Assembly: GCA_946811185.2 (NCBI GenBank)
Contig: OX328107.1
Coordinates: 40,821,860 to 40,885,859, forward strand
Reading direction: 5' to 3'
Length of the DNA stretch: 64,000 bases
From: Hippopus hippopus
Lineage: Eukaryota; Mollusca; Bivalvia; Cardiida; Cardiidae
Within the stretch, counting starts at the first letter, position 1. Each line of letters starts with the position of its first letter. Below the pieces are notes generated by a model. That model made no database searches. It had not been told where the DNA came from and saw nothing but the letters and a program-made list of their open reading frames with translations. Made by a program: the position numbers and the translations under genes. This document shows, in pieces, positions 32,115 to 43,817 of this stretch.

Positions 32115-32383
32115 AATTGGCCTGCAACATGCGAAAAGGGGCATTCGGACATTTGCGTAATGTGTCATCTCAGATCAGCCTGCGCAGTCTGCGCAGGCTA
32201 ATCCGAGAGGGCACTTTACGTCTACATTAGATTTTGTTCTTCAGTAGACTTGAGCAAAACAGAATATTACATAAAAATGGAAAGTGTTGTTTCGAATTAG
32301 CCTGTGCGGACTGCACAGGCTGATCGAAGACGACACTTTACACAAATGTCCGAATGCCCCTTTTCGCGTGTTGCAAGCCAATT
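32115..32383. repeat. MITE with 40-bp terminal inverted repeats
   Basis: AATTGGCCTGCAACATGCGA-AAAGGGGCATTCGGACATTT pairs with the right end at 32344-32383 with about three mismatches. Two internal GCCTG-GCAG-CAGGC hairpins (CAGCCTGCGCAGTCTGCGCA and AGCCTGTGCGGACTGCACAG) add symmetry. 269 bp. Confidence 0.92.
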
Positions 32384-32543
32384 AGAAAAGTTTGAATAGA
32401 AAAGAAAGGCAGACTTCCCATAAAAGCAACATAAAAGTGGTGGACTTTGCATTCCCATTATTCTAGCTCACTTTTAGCTTTATTCTACTTTTCTGTTCTC
32501 AAATGTACTACCGGACATCCCATATTTTTGCTTTGTTCTTCAG

Positions 32544-32706
32544 ATTTGCAAGGATGGGTATGCTACTGTCTGCCCAGACTATCATTATGTGGAATGTAAT
32601 ACAACCTGGTGTCCAACTAATTGCACACAGTGTGAACCCGGCTATGCTTGTGCTGATGGCAGGAGAACTCAGTGTACCCCTGGCTATTACTCAGATGGAT
32701 ATGCAG
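32544..32706 (+). CDS. Exon 23: cysteine-rich GCC2/GCC3-like region
   Basis: Acceptor GTTCTTCAG, donor GTATTT, phases 0 and 1. Encodes ICKDGYATVCPDYHYVEC, CEPGYACADGRRTQCTPGYY. C-x-x-G-x-x-x-x-x-x-x-x-C-x-P-G-[YH]-[YF] is the GCC2/GCC3 repeat pattern. Confidence 0.85.
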
Positions 32707-33156
32707 GTATTTTCTTCCATCATTTCTCACTGAAGTACAATATCTAATGCTCATAGATATGGCAATAGCCATTTTCCTTTGGTTGCCTGATAAATCTGAA
32801 AAAATCCTATAAAACAATTATATTTCCAATAATTGTGATAAACAATACATTTTATATACTTACACTTCAAATCTTTGCCCTTTGTGTAACTTAGTAGTTT
32901 TTGAAAATTAGCTTGTACAGTAGTGATAAATAAACTCTTACCAAAAATTCAAATGCTTTCATGACCCCGAGTAAGAATTTGAAAACTATATTGGAAAAGG
33001 AGAAAAAATCTTTAGCCTTTACCAAACAATCACAGGTTTTCTTTGAAAGAAGGCTTTTGAAAACATTGGGGGAAAAGGAGAGAATGCTGGTAACCAGCAT
33101 TTCACCTTTTCCCACAGTGTTTTTTTCCCTTTTAAAGAGCCAAAGTTCATTCAGGG

Positions 33157-33312
33157 AATGAAGAGAATTTTGTTTTGTTTTCATGGAGGTATGGAAAAAA
33201 AACACCTAATCACACTTTTGTATGAAACCGTGAAGCGGTTTAATTCTAAAGTGTGATTAGAGTTGTTTTTTTTTTCATACCCCCATGAAACAAAAAATTC
33301 TCTTCATTCCTT
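33157..33312. repeat. Long inverted repeat, about 60-bp arms
   Basis: GGAATGAAGAGAATTTTGTT...ATCACACTTTT pairs with AAAGTGTGATTAGAG...AATTCTCTTCATTCC. The loop carries its own small palindrome, AAACCGTGAAGCGGTTT. A likely MITE. Confidence 0.85.
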
Positions 33313-33980
33313 ATAATTCAATACCACAGACAACAATTATGCACGTAAATGATTGTGTTAGTAACTGCATTTTTTTTTTTTCTTGTAAATCCAACATTGT
33401 AGTTCCTACTTTGTACCGCACATTTCATGGGTATTTCATTGCATGGGACAACGGCTTGTTCATGACATCAAAAATGTGTAACTCATGATGTCATCATAGT
33501 ATTGAACGTTGCAGAGTTAGTAGATCTATTGTAAGGAAGTAAGTTGAAAATAAAATAATTCGTACCCAGTAAAGTGACAGTGAGTTTTAGGTTTTCTCTT
33601 GAACTTTATGAATTTGTTAGATCTTTTTTTTTCAATTTATGATATTCTGGAAAAATAAACTTAGCCAGTATTTGAACTTCGGACCCTATGTAAAATTAGA
33701 AATAAAACACATTATGAAATTTCGTATTTACATGTTTCTTTATATTAGTTTGAAAGCAAAAGTAGTTTCGGAACTGCCTGATTTTTTTTCATGGAGCTAT
33801 GAAAAAAAATTTTCAGCCAATCAGAACTCGCCAATATTCATAGAAAACAAAAACTAATATTGGATAATTTGTACCTATTTTGAATTAATCCTCTGCATAT
33901 CTTTTGAGTTTGATAGTTTAAAATTTGCTGTATGGGGAAGAATTATAAGATAATCCACCCTTTGAAATAAAGTTCACTTG

Positions 33981-34163
33981 TCTGCAAAATGCTTTTCAGT
34001 TTGGACAAGTCTACAAATGCCATCAGTTTGGTAAAGAATTATGTAAATATGATTTTGATATTTCTTTCTTTCTGCAAATGCTTTTCATTTTGGAAAGTCT
34101 ACAAATGCCATCAGTTTGGTAAAGAATTATGTAAATATGAATTTGATATTTCTTTCTTTCTGA
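33981..34163 (+). repeat. Direct duplication (about 91 bp) of a Pal-A half, abutting exon 24
   Basis: CTGCAAAATGCTTTTCAGTT...TTGATATTTCTTTCTTTCTG occurs twice in tandem. Each copy ends in the pyrimidine tract that precedes exon 24, and contains CATCAGTTTGGTAAAGAATT, a Pal-A terminus. Confidence 0.85.
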
Positions 34164-34166
34164 AAG

Positions 34167-34477
34167 TGCTTTGTAAAGCATGTGAGGCAAACACCTACCA
34201 GAATTCATCAGGTGCCAGCTCCTGTATCAACTGTCCAACTGGCTACTTTACTGGGACAGCCATGACAGAATGCAGCCAGTGTTCAATGAACGAATACTCT
34301 GTAGGTGATGGGACTGGATGTCAGGCTTGTCCAGACTCATCTGTCTGTCCATGTTTAACCTATGATAAATGTTACAATGGGACTGGGTGTTACAATACAG
34401 GGGGAGGGACCTATGCCTGTAATCCTTGCCCTACTGGATACACAGGAGATGGGGTAACATGTGTGGATATTGATGAG
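34167..34477 (+). CDS. Exon 24: ephrin-receptor-like/GCC2-GCC3 repeats running into an EGF module
   Basis: Donor GTAAGC, phases 1 and 0, 311 bases. Encodes CEANTYQNSSGASSCINCPT then GYFTG and C-S-Q-C-S, then a longer C-rich stretch ending CNPCPTGYTGDGVTCVDIDE. The D-I-D-E end starts a calcium-binding EGF. The acceptor (TTTCTGAAAG) is at the edge of a local duplication and is weaker than most, but it keeps frame and all cysteine motifs. Confidence 0.85.
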
Positions 34478-34520
34478 GTAAGCAAGCATATTTCTTAACA
34501 CTTTGCAGATGACTCTTTTT

Positions 34521-34748
34521 TGAACTCTTTCCCAGACAACAAAGTTTGGGACTCAGCCAGATTGAATGCTTTGCAGGTGACAAATTTAATGTTGCCAAAA
34601 TGATGATTCATCTCTTTGATGGGGTAGAAAACACTGTGGGAAAAGCAGAAAATGCTGGTTACCAGCATTTTCTCCTTGTCATGTTATGTTGTCAAAAGTC
34701 TTCTTCCTTCGAGTTGTTTAAAGTCGGGATCTTTTGGTAAATAGTTTA
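34521..34748 (-). repeat. Pal-A after exon 24
   Basis: GAACTCTTTCCCAGACAACA to TTTTGGTAAATAGTTTAA. Left arm of the palindrome has GGGAAAAGCAGAAAATGCTG. Confidence 0.82.
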
Positions 34749-35517
34749 AGGGAACCTCTTTTGAAAGCCTTGTTTTAAACAAAGAAGTTGCTTGTAATAA
34801 GCAATCTCTTTCTTTTCCAAAATGTTTTTATACACTTCTGTGTCTGACAATTTACATGATGATTATACCTTTTTTATATGGATTATTTTCAATTATGTCT
34901 AGACCAAATTTGTTACGGGCAATGAAGTTTGAGATAAGAGATAAGCGATAATGAAAATAGATTAGAGAGAGAGCAGTTACCTGCAAAAGAGTCAAAAGCT
35001 ATGGGGATGAGAAAACCAGTCGCTTAAATAACTATCAAAATGTTACCTGGTCCTTGTAAATTTTGAGGAAAAAAACGCCATCTGTTCCACAGTAAAAAAA
35101 AAAATAGAAAAAAGATATCATGTAAATTTTGTCAATTATAAACAAAATTGTGAAGTTAACAACTCATAATGCTACCATTTTTGTTAGTTAATCTAAATTT
35201 AAGAAAGCAAGGTACTGAAATATTACATCTTTATTGCCCAGACTGTCTTAGAAATATTTGACTGTGTTTATCCAAGATCAGACTGAGTGTTGCTTGAAGT
35301 CTTACCTTGATCTACATTGTCTGCAACAGCAACTGCTGTGCATGGCAGTCTAAGCTTAAAATAACAATAAGTTCATATATTATGTGTTTCATTGCACAGT
35401 GAACAGTCTTTGTTTCAATGCACCCTGTATTAACACTGCCTAGATTCAAGATCAGACAGCATGTTTTTATTTTGATCTGCATTATTGGTAGAAACAACTA
35501 GTGCTGTACCTGGCGAT

Positions 35518-35869
35518 TTAAAGATACATTCCTACAGCCAGAGAGAAAAAACGCTGTTAAAACTTGATAGTATGTAGAATGGTTCAGAATTTAGTCAGCT
35601 GTGTAAACAGATAAATTACTGATATATATGGTGTAAGGGGGAAAGGAACTCAAGGGATTTTTCTTCAATTTAAAACCGGAAGTGACAACAGTAATTTCTC
35701 TGATGGCCTTTAGAAAATGAAATGCATTTTCTATCCGTCATAATCTGTGAAACCTTGCAACCATCAGGGGCAACATTTGGCATGAAGATTTAAGAATGAT
35801 TATAATTTTATTAAAAAAAAAAGAAATGGGTTAAAAACTTGCTGAAAACGAGCATAGATGTATCTTTAA
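35518..35869. repeat. TTAAAGATACAT-ended MITE, copy 2
   Basis: Same ends and internal order as 16025-16375 (GGTGTAAGGG, AATGCATTTTCT, AGGGGCAACATTTGGCA). Ends just upstream of exon 25. Confidence 0.87.
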
Positions 35870-35909
35870 GGGTAGATAACAATAAATTAATATATATTTT
35901 CTATTTCAG

Positions 35910-36158
35910 TGCACAGCATACAATCCTTGTTTCAATGCTCGCTGTATCAACACTGTGCCTGGATACCAGTGTTTGGAGTGTCCAGAGGGTTATTCTGGTA
36001 CATTTGAGGATGCATATGCTTGGACTGTACACCAGCGTGTGTTTTTACTAGAAAATGCTGTGTATTCTAACTACACAAATCAGACGTGTGAAGACATAGA
36101 TGAGTGTGCCATCAATCATGGGGGTTGTGATCCTCTAATGCCTTGTGTCAACACTCTG
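35910..36158 (+). CDS. Exon 25: EGF modules, calcium-binding
   Basis: Acceptor CTATTTCAG, donor GTAGGT, phase 0 both sides, 249 bases. Encodes CFNARCINTVPGYQC, CPEGYSG, an inserted stretch with aromatic residues, then TCEDIDECAINHGGCDPLMP. D-I-D-E-C is the calcium-binding EGF signature seen just before TSP3 repeats in thrombospondins and COMP. Confidence 0.92.
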
Positions 36159-36190
36159 GTAGGTGATATTAACCCAAACAGTACTAAATA

Positions 36191-36385
36191 AAAGAGCCAC
36201 ACTCGGTGAAAAGGGGGTTTTAACGCATCCCCTCGATGCATTGTACCAAGAAAGTCATCATATAATTATGGATCCATAAAATCCATTTTGTCAAACAGCT
36301 GACTGAATGATGACATAAACTGGTCCTCTGACATGCAAAATAACTACCAATAGCATGAAGTATCAACCCAGGTCAGCCTGAGCTG
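36191..36385 (-). repeat. CCAGGTCAGCC hairpin element, reverse
   Basis: GCCACACTCGGTGAAAAGGG start, TCCTCTGACATGCAAAATAA and GTATCAACCCAGGTCAGCCT at the other end. Confidence 0.72.
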
Positions 36386-36486
36386 ATTACTACTAGTCTC
36401 GTAAAAACCTCTGAGAAACTGTGATGCTTTGATATGTTTTCCTGATTGAGGAAGTCCATTCTATTTAAGCTGAAATGGTATGATGT

Positions 36487-36623
36487 GTCTTTGATAGGGT
36501 AGAAAACATTGTGGGAAAAGGAGAAAATGCTGGTTACCAGCATTTTCTCTTTTTCCCACAATGTTTTCAAAAGGCTTCTTTCCCAGGGTCGTTAAAAGTT
36601 GGCATTGTGTGGTAAAGGGTTAA
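36487..36623 (-). repeat. Pal-A, left half missing
   Basis: Starts GATAGGGTAGAAAACATTGT and keeps a perfect palindrome of about 60 bases. Ends GTGTGGTAAAGGGTTAA. Confidence 0.87.
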
Positions 36624-36848
36624 ACATTGTAGATCCAAGATCAAATTGCAATGCAATCTTCATCTGCATTGTCCGAACAAAACTAAGGGCCGCAACAAGT
36701 AAAGTATTTTAACAACAAATACAAATTTTCATGACTGGTTTATCAGATAGAAACTCTTCTGGCACAGTAAGTGGTTACCTGGATAATTGATGGGTCAAGA
36801 AGGATAAATCAGAATCCAGCAAAGCTTTCTGCACTATTCCCTTTATTT

Positions 36849-37155
36849 ATTAGCTTGGCTGTTTTCAAAGAAAACCAGTTATCGTCATGGTCCTGGCAAC
36901 GGCATTGTCTTCTGTATCGTGGTCTGCATCATCATTTTGCCAAAACTTTGACAATTTGTAATATCTCTCTTATTTTGGAAGATATTTACTACAAACTTGG
37001 ACAAATTGTTAACTATCAAAAAGGGAATTTATACAACAGAGGCAAGTAACAATCAAAATATTTTTGACTCAGTTATGTCCCTTTTTTAATTAGGCTATCT
37101 GCTGAAAATCGAGCACTTGCAGCTGAGAGTTGGCACCTGCATGTGGTGTTCTTGT
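36849..37155 (+). repeat. GCTGTTTTC...GTTCTTGTTT family, copy 3
   Basis: Best-preserved copy: TTAGCTTGGCTGTTTTCAAA to GGCACCTGCATGTGGTGTTC, including ATCAAAAAGGGAATTTATAC. Confidence 0.78.
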
Positions 37156-37374
37156 TTTCACCTAGCCTTCACTATGTTGCATGTAAATGGATTATGTACT
37201 TATTGTTCTAAGCTAGTGATCACTAATATGTTAGGGTTCTATTAGGATAGAATGGTACTTCAGGTAGGATAAGCGATAGAGATAGTATACATGGTTTGCA
37301 TTCTTTAATTTGACATTGCACTTCACTTCATCTGATTCATACTGTATAAACAACTTTGCCTATTTTTTCTTCAG

Positions 37375-37524
37375 GGCAGTTATTACTGTGATTTCTGTCA
37401 GACGGGATATATAGGTACCAACAGAACAGGTTGTTACCTGGACAATTTCTGTATATCTGGGGCCTATGACTGTAACTCTGGAGCCAACTGTATATACCTG
37501 GGTCCTGCTCAATATAGATGTGAG
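37375..37524 (+). CDS. Exon 26: EGF module
   Basis: Acceptor TTTTCTTCAG, donor GTTAGT, phase 0 both sides, 150 bases. Encodes GSYYCDFCQTGYIGTNRTGC, then CNSGANCIYLGPAQYRCE. It completes one EGF and opens the next. The following intron is the longest in the window, about 6.7 kb. Confidence 0.9.
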
Positions 37525-38881
37525 GTTAGTAGCCTGTTTGGTAAAGTAAGCTAAAACATGTAGTAGATATAATCCTTTACTATTTAATCTCATGTTTTCA
37601 GCATGCTATGGAAGAAGACTTTGGAAATCATTGTGGGAAAAGGAAAATATGCTGATAACCAACATCGAATGAGCCTCCTTTGATATGTCTGCAAATACTT
37701 TTAGATGTAAAAGAACTGTTTCAACTGCTCCTTTTCCCTAAATGTTTTTCAGAGTTTGTCAGCTGTTTAAAATGTAAAATGTCATATTTTGCTTTTATGG
37801 GTTAAGGCCTTTGGCAGGAAAAAAATTAATGCCTATCCTGCTAAATAAGTAAGGGCTATTCCATTTAAACATAGGTACCCCGGGGGGAGGGCACTTTCAA
37901 ATTTGACCATCCCCCAATAGAAGCAAATTTCTGCTCAACCTGACATGCGACAGCAGTTCATTTCTGATGAAAGCGACCCCCCATAGAAGTATTTTTTTTT
38001 TCAGGATTTTTGAGGGACAGAATTTTTTTTCAGGAGGTTAGAAGGGTTTTTTTTAATCTCAGTTTGATAACACAAATTTAATGATTATTCCGTGTTTCAG
38101 ATCAGAACTTATTTAACGATCCTCAAAATGTTCTATGTTCTGTTACTAATGGTATTCCTTAAATCCAGCTAGTTTTAAAAAAAAACACACACACACACAT
38201 TTCTGTAATAACAATATAGCTCTAACAGCAGTAACATATAAAAATATGAAAGCGCCTGCTGGAAAAAGGGCATTAATGTGTAAAAGAAAAAAAAAAAAAT
38301 TGCAGTACTATTTTCAAAGCTCCAGTAAAATTCAGCATAGAAACATTAACACATTTACCATTAGGCTTTCATGTAGGTATGATATCATAGTCAGCATCAG
38401 CTGAAAGATTTCCTGATTTCTAACAGGCATGGAGGAAGATATTGAATGGGATGTGTTTTCATTGCAAAAGTCAGTAAATGAAATAATTTCCAGAGAGGTA
38501 GCCGTTTTTTAGTTATGAGCAAGGGCTCCGTATAGCAAAGAGTATAGACCTGATGATGATTTGAAATAATTTTCTGCATGCACAATATGAATTTCAGTTG
38601 ACAATAGGAAAAGTCAGAAATTCTAGTTAAATACAATGTACTCATTGTTATCTGGAGTCCTGAGCCTAGTTCTGAGAAAGGATTCTTGAACTTTGTACTA
38701 ACTCAGTTACAAAGATTGTAGAATATAAAGAAAAATAAATCTGGAAAATCAAGTTTCCACTGGTATCTGTAAGATTAGCCACTGTTCATTATTTACTCAG
38801 TGCAGGACTGTTCAAACTATGCATATCAAAAGGCCCTTCAGACAAGTATATAATGATTTTTGCTAAGGTTCATCATTTGGA

Positions 38882-39118
38882 TTAGATGTCACAAACTTTA
38901 CTTGATGCAGAGTAGTTATGTAATCTACTTTTTGATTTACAGAGTACTTACATACCATATAATCTGGGCTCACTCAAAAGTAACTTAAGCAAGGTTATTA
39001 GAAAAAAAGGTCGAAAACTGTTACAGTTCCAATAGCCTTGATAAAGTTACTTTTGGGTGAGCCCAGATTATACATAAGTACTCTGCATCTGACAAGTAAA
39101 ATCTGTGACATCTAATAT
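38882..39118. repeat. Long inverted-repeat MITE
   Basis: Outer arms TTAGATGTCACAAACTTTAC and TAAAATCTGTGACATCTAA pair; inner arms ATAATCTGGGCTCACTCAAA and TTGGGTGAGCCCAGATTATA pair strongly. About 237 bp with a loop near 39000-39020. Confidence 0.85.
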
Positions 39119-40619
39119 ATTTTCTTAGCTTAATTTCGATAATTTCTCACAACTTCCAAACCAATTACTTGAAAAATTATTAAAACAGAAATGTTCACTA
39201 TTTTTGACAATTTTCAGCAAAGTCTTTAGGCTATAGTGGCATTAGTGGGGGCATTTGTTATTCAATCTTTATGAAAAAAATATGATTAATCGTGGTTCCT
39301 ACATGCTTCATGCCAAATTTGGTCCAAATCCCTTCTGTAGTTCTTGAGAATTGGCAAGAAGATTTTTTAAAGGGTTTTACCATATTTGGGCATAGCAGCC
39401 ATCTTAAATAAGTAGCAGCCATCTTGAATAAACGATTTGCATTAAAAAAAACATGCTTTTTAATTCCCCCTTCGCCTAGGTGCTAAATATGTCCATCTTC
39501 ATATGACCTAGTGATTTCAAAGCAAATGCTCCAAACTACCCACTATGTTCACTTGTTTCGCCAGCTTATGACAGGGAAATTATTGTTCGAGCGGTCCAAT
39601 CCCTGACCATGGGAAGTGGAGGGGGGAGATTAAAGCTACAAGTATGTCATTACTAGTCACTGATGTGAGAAACTTAATAGTGATGCATTCTGCGGCCCCT
39701 TACTGGAAAGTTGGGGTGGGTGGGGAGTTGGGGGTATAATATAACTCTGAGGCGTGGGGGGGAAGGGGGGGGGCAGGGGCAAGTTTGTTCATCTGTTGGC
39801 ATAACTTATCTTCTGAATATCATTCAAGATGTCATTCATGTAATTTTCCCTGTAAAGAAAACCCCTCTAGCAGTTCATGTCCAACTACACGTTACGTCCA
39901 TATCGGTTTTACCCAACAACAACATTTGTCTGAATCAGTATTCCTAAAATGGTAATCTAGATGGATATTCACCTTCGAATGCCTGCTGTAGGCATGACAA
40001 TCCCTGGCTTTCTAGCCAGGAACACAACTCCGCAGTTGAAAATTCTGCGATCATGCTTCTTGGGATGGTCGTCGCCATTGGAAGAATGCCAGTCAAAAAT
40101 TAAAGATGGAAAATTCGGCAAAATTTTTCTTCCATAAAATACTTATTATTTGTCCAACTTTGGTAACGTGAGATGAATACAATTGCATTAAAGCATGATA
40201 ATAAATAAAGAAACAATTATAGAAATAATTATCGACAAATTATGCTGGTATCAATTATTCATTTTTAAATACCTTATTTTGCTTAAATTTTGGGACACCC
40301 AAAGTATTGGGACACCATCAAAAATCCCGAAAATGATTATTTTTCATGACCCCAAGATTTAGGCCATACTAAAAATTGCAAAGCAAGATCATTATTTTTT
40401 TTTGTTCCAAAGATTTGGGATGGTGAATATCTATTTAAAAAAAAAAAATCTTTCAATCCTTTTGATACCCTTTGTTTACAGAGCATTTATTTCGCGCAGT
40501 TTCATTTCTACACACGTAACGTCAAAAGCATGCTTCCTAACCCTCCCGATTTCAGTGGGAGTTTCCTGATTCAAGACAAAAAAAATGATCACCTACAGAC
40601 TATTTTAAACCCCAATTCA

Positions 40620-41425
40620 AAAAAAAACAAGAGTGCCGTCGTCACAATATACGCTGCCACATAGCTGCTACTCCAGGCAGGTAGCTATAGAGACTAAAGT
40701 GTTGGAATTTCTAGCAACTGCCTGGGTAGCTCAACGGATATATTGTGTTACTTGTGATCTAAAATGTTAACCCACGAACTGATGGATGGACAGACAGACG
40801 TTCGACGGACTCACTGGTCATTGGCTTCGATCAACCAATAAAAATATGAAGTTTCATGAAATTATGTCCATTAGTTGAGGAAATATTGATGAAAAATTAA
40901 ATTTGACATGAAGCCCCCTTTTTCCATGACACAGAAATAAATTCCAAAACCCTGACAATATGTGCTAGGTCACATGATCTGTGAAAATCTCTTCCAAATC
41001 CGTTGAGATATGTCCATTAATTAAAGAGATATTGGGGAAAAATAAAATATAACATGAAGACCCCTTTTGTCATGACGCAGCTACAAATCCCAAAACCTTG
41101 ACTATATGCGCCAGGTCACATGATGAGAAACATTCTGTGAAAATTTTATCCAAATCCGTTAAGAAATGTGGGAGGAGTTGTGTTCACAAGAAAAGGAATG
41201 AAATATAACATTAAGCCCCTTTTTTCCATGACGCAGCTACAAACGGCAATACCCTGACAATATGTGATAGGTCACATGATGAGAAACATTCTGTGAAAAT
41301 TTCATCCAAATCTGTCAAAAAATGTGGGAGGAGTTGCTTTCACAAGAAATAGACGTACGGACGGACGGACAGACAGACGGGAGATGACGCCAATATACAT
41401 TGCCTCCGGCGGCGTATAAAAAAAC
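40620..41425 (+). repeat. ACAAGAGTGCCG...GGCGGCGTAT dispersed element
   Basis: Starts ACAAGAGTGCCGTCGTCACA, contains roughly 120-bp internal repeats (CCATGACGCAGCTACAAA, GGTCACATGATGAGAAACAT, TCCAAATC.GT) and ends CGGACGGACAGACAGACGG, CAATATACATTGCCTCC then GGCGGCGTATAA. No coding capacity. Confidence 0.75.
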
Positions 41426-41754
41426 CTGATATAAGTGTAAAAAGGGTGTGATAAACTTGTATCCAAGATACATTACGTATACATGTACATCCGAAGTTGA
41501 CATAGAGTTGGCACTAGTGTTGGGCAATCGGTTTAAAATCACAATCAATTATCCCTTTATAATTGGAAGAGCAAACCAACTAGCTATTGATTGTACAATC
41601 GGTTTCTCCATTTAACTGAGAATGCCTTTTTGCCTTAAATACTGTGACAATTTGTCTACATGATATTAAGTTTATAAAGATGTAAGATGTTATGTTTTGT
41701 ACTTTAAAAATCAAAGGAAGTACATTACCATTAAATTCTTTGTTTTATTCAATA

Positions 41755-42051
41755 CCGTATTTCTCCTAAAAAAGCTCCTGGGAGCTATGCAAAACATAGA
41801 TAGGGAGCCTTTATTTTGTACCCAATTTGCAAAGCAAAAAGTCTATCCAATTTTGTTTTTCTTTGTGTTTTAGTGATTGTTAAGAGGAAATATAAATCAA
41901 ATTAGAGAAAATATTCAGCAAATTCTTAACGTCAAATATTAACATTTTAATCAACTAATGTACATTAGGTTATCATGATTTAAGGGTTTTTCTTTTTGAG
42001 GGGTGGGGTTCTATTAGGGAGGGTGCTTTTATTAGGAGAAATACTGTACAT
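41755..42051. repeat. TIR element, GTATTTCTCC family, copy 2
   Basis: CCGTATTTCTCCTAAAAAAG to TATTAGGAGAAATACTGTAC. Internally the reverse of 9314-9599. A C-rich tract lies beyond it at 42146-42164. Confidence 0.82.
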
Positions 42052-43484
42052 TTTATTTTGGACCTTCAGTCTTAATTTCCAAAAGAGTTCAAAAAAAAAA
42101 ATTCAAACTTGTTCATATTTCAAGCATTTGCAGACGACAATATTTCCCCCCCCCCCCCACCCCCTGTCTGTTATAGATCTAAATTTTCAGTTCATAAAAC
42201 AACCAATTTTTTCACCCTTGAACAGAGATTTTAGCTTCCACTTCTTGTTTTATTCAGAGATTTGTGTAAATTGACTGTTTAAATTCATAAATAAACACGA
42301 GTAGATAGTCTGAAGTGCCCCTGATCGAACAATGCCACTCTGATCATTTTAGTGTCATGGGTTTTCGCGTTTTTTTCGGCGATCTATTTTTCATATTTTT
42401 CATGTCTATTAATTTTTGGAGAAGTGTTACCGCATGATTTGTCACGTATTTGTCATTTAGAATAGCAGGTTACTTTAAAATTTGTCATTTTACACCTTTA
42501 ATACGTTTTCATAAATGACTCGCCAGCTTGATTTACTGTGATAAACAGAGCCACGTGTTTCCTTCGCATTTGATACTGATCATGTTTATCAAAGCCCATA
42601 TTTCTGCCGGATGCACGCCAACTAGTGTATATAAAGCTTTAGACGATAATTTCATGGGTCAGATTGACATTTAGGAAGATATTTTTGAGCGCCAAAGACG
42701 GGTCATTTCAAATTTCTAAGCGTCAAAACTCGGGGTCTGGGATCAAATGAGAACCCTGCTGAATTACCAAGTTTTGTCAAGAGAACCATGGACAAAATTT
42801 CTTGCTCTTTTTCCGGCCAGTTTCTGTGTTTGTCTTCCACCGTTTTGAATCAAAGAGTGTGATTAATTAGTCACAAAACCAAGCACTAAAAACCTGCGGT
42901 ATTCATGTTTTGGGACCAAGCGAGTTCCGGAACCGACTACAATCGATTCCAGGATTTCTCACTCGATTATCGCAATAGGAAGCCAAAACCAACTGATTTT
43001 CGACTATAGTCGATCATCGGCCCACCACTAGTTGACACACATGTATTTCACGGTCCATCGGGTTCGTTGTTTATAAATAGAAATCAAGGTACAGTATTCT
43101 AGTCTAACCGAGGTTAATCAGAGATCAACGAACCAATCAAATTTGAGAACGAGCCGAGCAGGTACTTGTCAGAGTGAAATTTATGTCGTTCACCTCACGT
43201 AAGCAGGTAAAACATGTTGTGAATTTATCTACAAATGCAAAATAACAATCCTCATCACGATCCCACGATGCAGACAATAATGAATGACAAGTTAATCATC
43301 AACGAAAACAATGAGAAAAAGCTCTTAGTGCACAAATTGACCGCTGGAATTCCAATCTGTCTAAAAATAGACCAACCTGCAAATGATTGTAGGTTTATTG
43401 AAATCAATGACGTAGCAATATTCTAACGTCGTTAAATGTCGTCTTTATGTGGTAAAGGGTTAAATGGTATTTTTTGGGAAAGAT

Positions 43485-43605
43485 ATCTCCTTATCAGACA
43501 ATGTAGGTCCACTATCAGACTGCATGTTCTGTGCAGTCTGATTGTGATCTACACTGTCAGCAAAAGGTCCTCGAGTGGCACTTAACAGCCTAAAGGTTAA
43601 CTCTT
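43485..43605 (-). repeat. Pal-B, core and one flank
   Basis: AATGTAGGTCCACTATCAGA, GCATGTTCTGTGCAGTCTGA and TGATCTACACTGTCAGCAAA, ending AGCCTAAAGGTTAA. Confidence 0.75.
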
Positions 43606-43631
43606 CTGTAATCGAAGCTTCCTCAAATAAT

Positions 43632-43817
43632 TGAACTGTTTACTAGATTGCAAAATTTTGTATTCTTTGTTACTGAAAACACTTGCAGGTGACAAATTTG
43701 ATGGGGCCAAATGATGTTTTTTGTTTGTAAAAAAGGTAGAAAACTTTGTTAAAGAGGCAGAAGATGCTGGTTACCAGCATGTTTTAGAAAATCACCATTG
43801 TATGGTAAATGGTTAAG
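43632..43817 (-). repeat. Pal-A, degraded
   Basis: TGTTTACTAGATTGCAAAAT to GTATGGTAAATGGTTAA. Palindrome centre survives as GATGCTGGTTACCAGCATG. Confidence 0.7.

Noticed and set aside
42300..43430. Possible exon or separate gene in intron 26
   Set aside because: Only short frames with no recognised motif; GC content slightly higher, but no splice-compatible coding block seen.
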